From NCBI GenBank assembly GCA_049514575.1, contig JBEKUX010000086.1, forward strand, positions 1-8,387: a DNA stretch of 8,387 nt. Reading direction: 5' to 3'. Under the pieces are notes generated by a model. The model saw only the letters and a list, made by a program, of their open reading frames with translations, was not told where the DNA came from and searched no databases. This stretch comes from BOG-1184 sp049514575 (GTDB lineage Bacteria; Fibrobacterota; Chitinivibrionia; Chitinivibrionales; Chitinispirillaceae). A program made the translations under genes and the position numbers. This document shows, piece after piece, positions 6,834-8,387 of the stretch (positions within the stretch are counted from its first letter, which is position 1; the number at the start of each line of letters is the position of its first letter).

Positions 6834-7763
6834 CTATACTGCTGTTATCTTCACATCCTCCATCAGCTGCCATACTTCATCCCGTACGACTGAATGTGGT
6901 CCCTCATGCATGGCCTTTGACGCTCCACACGCAGTCGCAAGACGGCAGGTCTCAGAAAAAGAAAATCGTCGTTTCCAGGCAACCAGAATTCCGGCCATAA
7001 GCGCATCACCGCATCCAACAGTATCGACGGTCTTGACCTGTGGCGGCACACAAAGTAGGCAATCACTTTCATGGAGCGCGATCATGCCGTCCGACCCAAG
7101 AGAAATAAAAACATACGGGACTCCTCTGTCCAATAGTTTTTTCCCTTTGAGCGCCATGTGATGTACCCCTTTGATCTGCTCATCATAGAAATCTTCGAGT
7201 TCAATAATGTTCGGTTTGAGCGCCAAGGGTTTTGCCCGTACACCGAGCCGTAGCGCCTTACCGCGTGTATCAAGAAACGTGTCGATACCAACATCTTTAC
7301 ATGATTTTATCATTTTTGCATACAAGTCATCGTTTAATCCGGCGGGAATGCTTCCGGAAAAACACCAGGAATCACCTGCAGACAGATGAGCGCCAACAAA
7401 CCGCAGAAATTCATCCTGCACCTGCGACGGCAACACCCCTGATGCGCTATTGACGTGTGTTGCCATTCCGCAGTTTCGTTCGATAATCGTCGCATTTATG
7501 CGGACATCACCCGGCGTCGGGAAAAAATGGTGTTGCATGCCTTCACTTTCAATATACGAAACGAACTGCTGTCTGTCCCGTTCAGGCATGACCCCGATAA
7601 CACAAGCTTCCTCGCCCAGCATACGCACGACTCGCGCGACATTGATCCCTTTTCCCGCAGGATACCGGTGACACGATACATCACGCAGCATGCTTCCGGA
7701 GACGAAGCTGTCGATCGAATAAATCAAATCAATCGCAGGATTCAAAAGAGTGCAGTAAATCAA
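6834..7763 (-). CDS. PfkB-family sugar kinase (1-phosphofructokinase/tagatose-6-phosphate kinase type)
   Basis: The 309-residue protein matches the FruK/LacC branch of the PfkB/ribokinase superfamily. It opens with MIYCTLLNPAID, close to the MIYTVTLNPALD-type start of 1-phosphofructokinases. It has PAGKGINVARV (35-45) for sugar binding, FSGSIPAGL (135-143), a KPN motif (183-185), SLGSDGM (221-227) and the C-terminal signature VDTVGCGDALMAG (246-258) with the catalytic base D253 and the anion hole. It should phosphorylate a sugar phosphate with ATP in the cytoplasm; fructose-1-phosphate or tagatose-6-phosphate is likely, but substrate cannot be told from sequence. No PTS or aldolase gene is next to it. 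The start is TTG (7763-7761): an in-frame TGA lies three codons upstream, and AAGGGAG (7779-7773) sits about nine bases before it. Confidence 0.9.
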   Translation of the reverse strand: MIYCTLLNPAIDLIYSIDSFVSGSMLRDVSCHRYPAGKGINVARVVRMLGEEACVIGVMPERDRQQFVSYIESEGMQHHFFPTPGDVRINATIIERNCGMATHVNSASGVLPSQVQDEFLRFVGAHLSAGDSWCFSGSIPAGLNDDLYAKMIKSCKDVGIDTFLDTRGKALRLGVRAKPLALKPNIIELEDFYDEQIKGVHHMALKGKKLLDRGVPYVFISLGSDGMIALHESDCLLCVPPQVKTVDTVGCGDALMAGILVAWKRRFSFSETCRLATACGASKAMHEGPHSVVRDEVWQLMEDVKITAV

Positions 7764-7820
7764 ACCCGTTCACTCCCTTGTCTGATGAGTGATAATATGC
7801 TGGATAGAAAATACTATGAA
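7764..7820 (-). promoter_or_regulatory. Probable sigma70-like promoter and SD of the PfkB-family kinase gene
   Basis: On the minus strand TTCATA (7820-7815; four of six match TTGACA) is followed after 17 bp by TATTAT (7797-7792; five of six match TATAAT). This predicts a start near 7785 and a leader of about 22 bases carrying AAGGGAG and then the TTG start. The spacing is ideal, which makes it the best promoter candidate in the window; it implies the kinase gene can be transcribed separately from the upstream methyltransferase. Confidence 0.5.
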
Positions 7821-7931
7821 AGTCCGTTTAAGGGGAACGGAAACGCTTTATCACCGGGAAAAATAACGAATAAATGATCGCTTCCCTATTTATCGTATAA
7901 CCATTTTCCTGATTTCTCAGAAAGTCCGGAA

Positions 7932-8387
7932 TCATTCCCACGAATTAAAGCCGTTCATTTTTACTTTTCTCTTGAATTTACTCTTCTTTACACATCGGTC
8001 TATATCAATAAACCGGGGCAACAGGTCGATATGGGCTTTATGGACATAAAAACGATTTAATCCATCGAACATCGCAAACACGTAATTGTTGTCCATTAAT
8101 AATTTTTCCCACGCCATGTACGAAGGGGTTTCGGTCATCGGTTCAGTCGCTTCAATGCATAAAACAAACGGTTTATACTTAACCAGATCAATGCTTTGAA
8201 GAACCTGCTTTTCAAAGCCTTCGACATCGATGGTGATAAAGGTTATTTCCGGCGGTGAACCCTTTGCAAGGATTTTATCAAGCGTCATTACCGGTACGGA
8301 AATTTCCTTGAAATTAATGCCTCTCTCTTTTTTTAATTTCTCTGCATCTTCTTTATCAAAAGTCGAAAGGCCCTGTGAGCCGCTATC
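7932..8387 (-). CDS. FkbM-family SAM-dependent methyltransferase (partial, 5' end beyond the window)
   Basis: The frame is open to the window edge, giving 151 C-terminal residues; the internal ATG at 8288 is not the true start, because conserved sequence continues upstream of it (GLSTFDK, then ISVPVMTLDKIL). The motif FITIDVEGFEKQVLQSIDL is the FkbM hallmark of the IDVEG type, and CIEATEP...WEKLL...NNYVFAMFDGLNRFYV matches a common subgroup found in surface-polysaccharide clusters. Such enzymes O-methylate sugars or small molecules using SAM. The SAM-binding N-terminal part is outside the window. The stop (7932) is 168 bp from the next gene, which has its own promoter candidate. The actual acceptor is unknown. 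Confidence 0.88.
   Translation of the reverse strand, partial: DSGSQGLSTFDKEDAEKLKKERGINFKEISVPVMTLDKILAKGSPPEITFITIDVEGFEKQVLQSIDLVKYKPFVLCIEATEPMTETPSYMAWEKLLMDNNYVFAMFDGLNRFYVHKAHIDLLPRFIDIDRCVKKSKFKRKVKMNGFNSWE

Noticed and set aside
7837..7852. Possible catabolite-response (cre-like) site, GGAAACGCTTTATC, upstream of the PfkB kinase promoter
   Set aside because: The core AAACGCTTT fits, but the outer positions do not; such a match is common by chance and no CcpA or Cra gene is visible.
7907..7922. Hairpin CTGA-GAAA-TCAG with flanking pairs between the methyltransferase and PfkB genes
   Set aside because: It is a short stem with a bulge and no U-tract afterwards, too weak to call a terminator.
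7932..8288. Complete 118-residue methyltransferase starting at the ATG at 8288
   Set aside because: The frame continues open to the window edge and the extra residues match the family, so the gene is partial, not short.

Overview
The window is bacterial chromosomal DNA of moderate GC content. Every recognisable gene lies on the minus strand, so transcription runs from high to low coordinates. The phylum cannot be fixed from the sequence alone. A GT-C membrane protein fused to TPRs, an FkbM methyltransferase, and a PfkB kinase next to an epimerase remnant fit a Gram-negative-type environmental lineage, but that is inference. I see no phage genes, insertion sequence, CRISPR array, tRNA or rRNA.

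Layout in the direction of transcription. (1) 8387-7932: the C-terminal part of an FkbM-family SAM methyltransferase, cut by the window edge. (2) 7763-6834: a PfkB-family sugar-phosphate kinase of the 1-phosphofructokinase/tagatose-6-phosphate kinase type, with a TTG start, a strong Shine-Dalgarno (SD) sequence and a plausible sigma70-like promoter. (3) 6833-6469: a 365-bp gap that holds a roughly 40-codon C-terminal remnant of a UDP-glucuronate decarboxylase-like epimerase, an imperfect hairpin and an exact 12-bp tandem repeat. (4) 6468-4621: a multi-pass membrane protein of the TMTC/GT-C mannosyltransferase-like type with a C-terminal TPR array. (5) 4514-1: a tightly packed cluster of leuS (leucyl-tRNA synthetase), rdgB (non-canonical purine NTP pyrophosphatase), a soluble PAS histidine kinase and a response regulator cut by the window edge. 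The genes in this cluster overlap by 1 to 17 bases.

The right half looks like the worn edge of a cell-surface glycan or glycoprotein locus (methyltransferase, GT-C protein, nucleotide-sugar enzyme remnant). The left half is a housekeeping operon in which a complete two-component pair is translationally coupled behind leuS and rdgB. I find no clear evidence of an undescribed biological system. The most useful observations are the coupling of the kinase/regulator pair to leuS-rdgB, the truncated epimerase, the KMAKS variant of the LeuRS signature, and the nearly identical TPR units.
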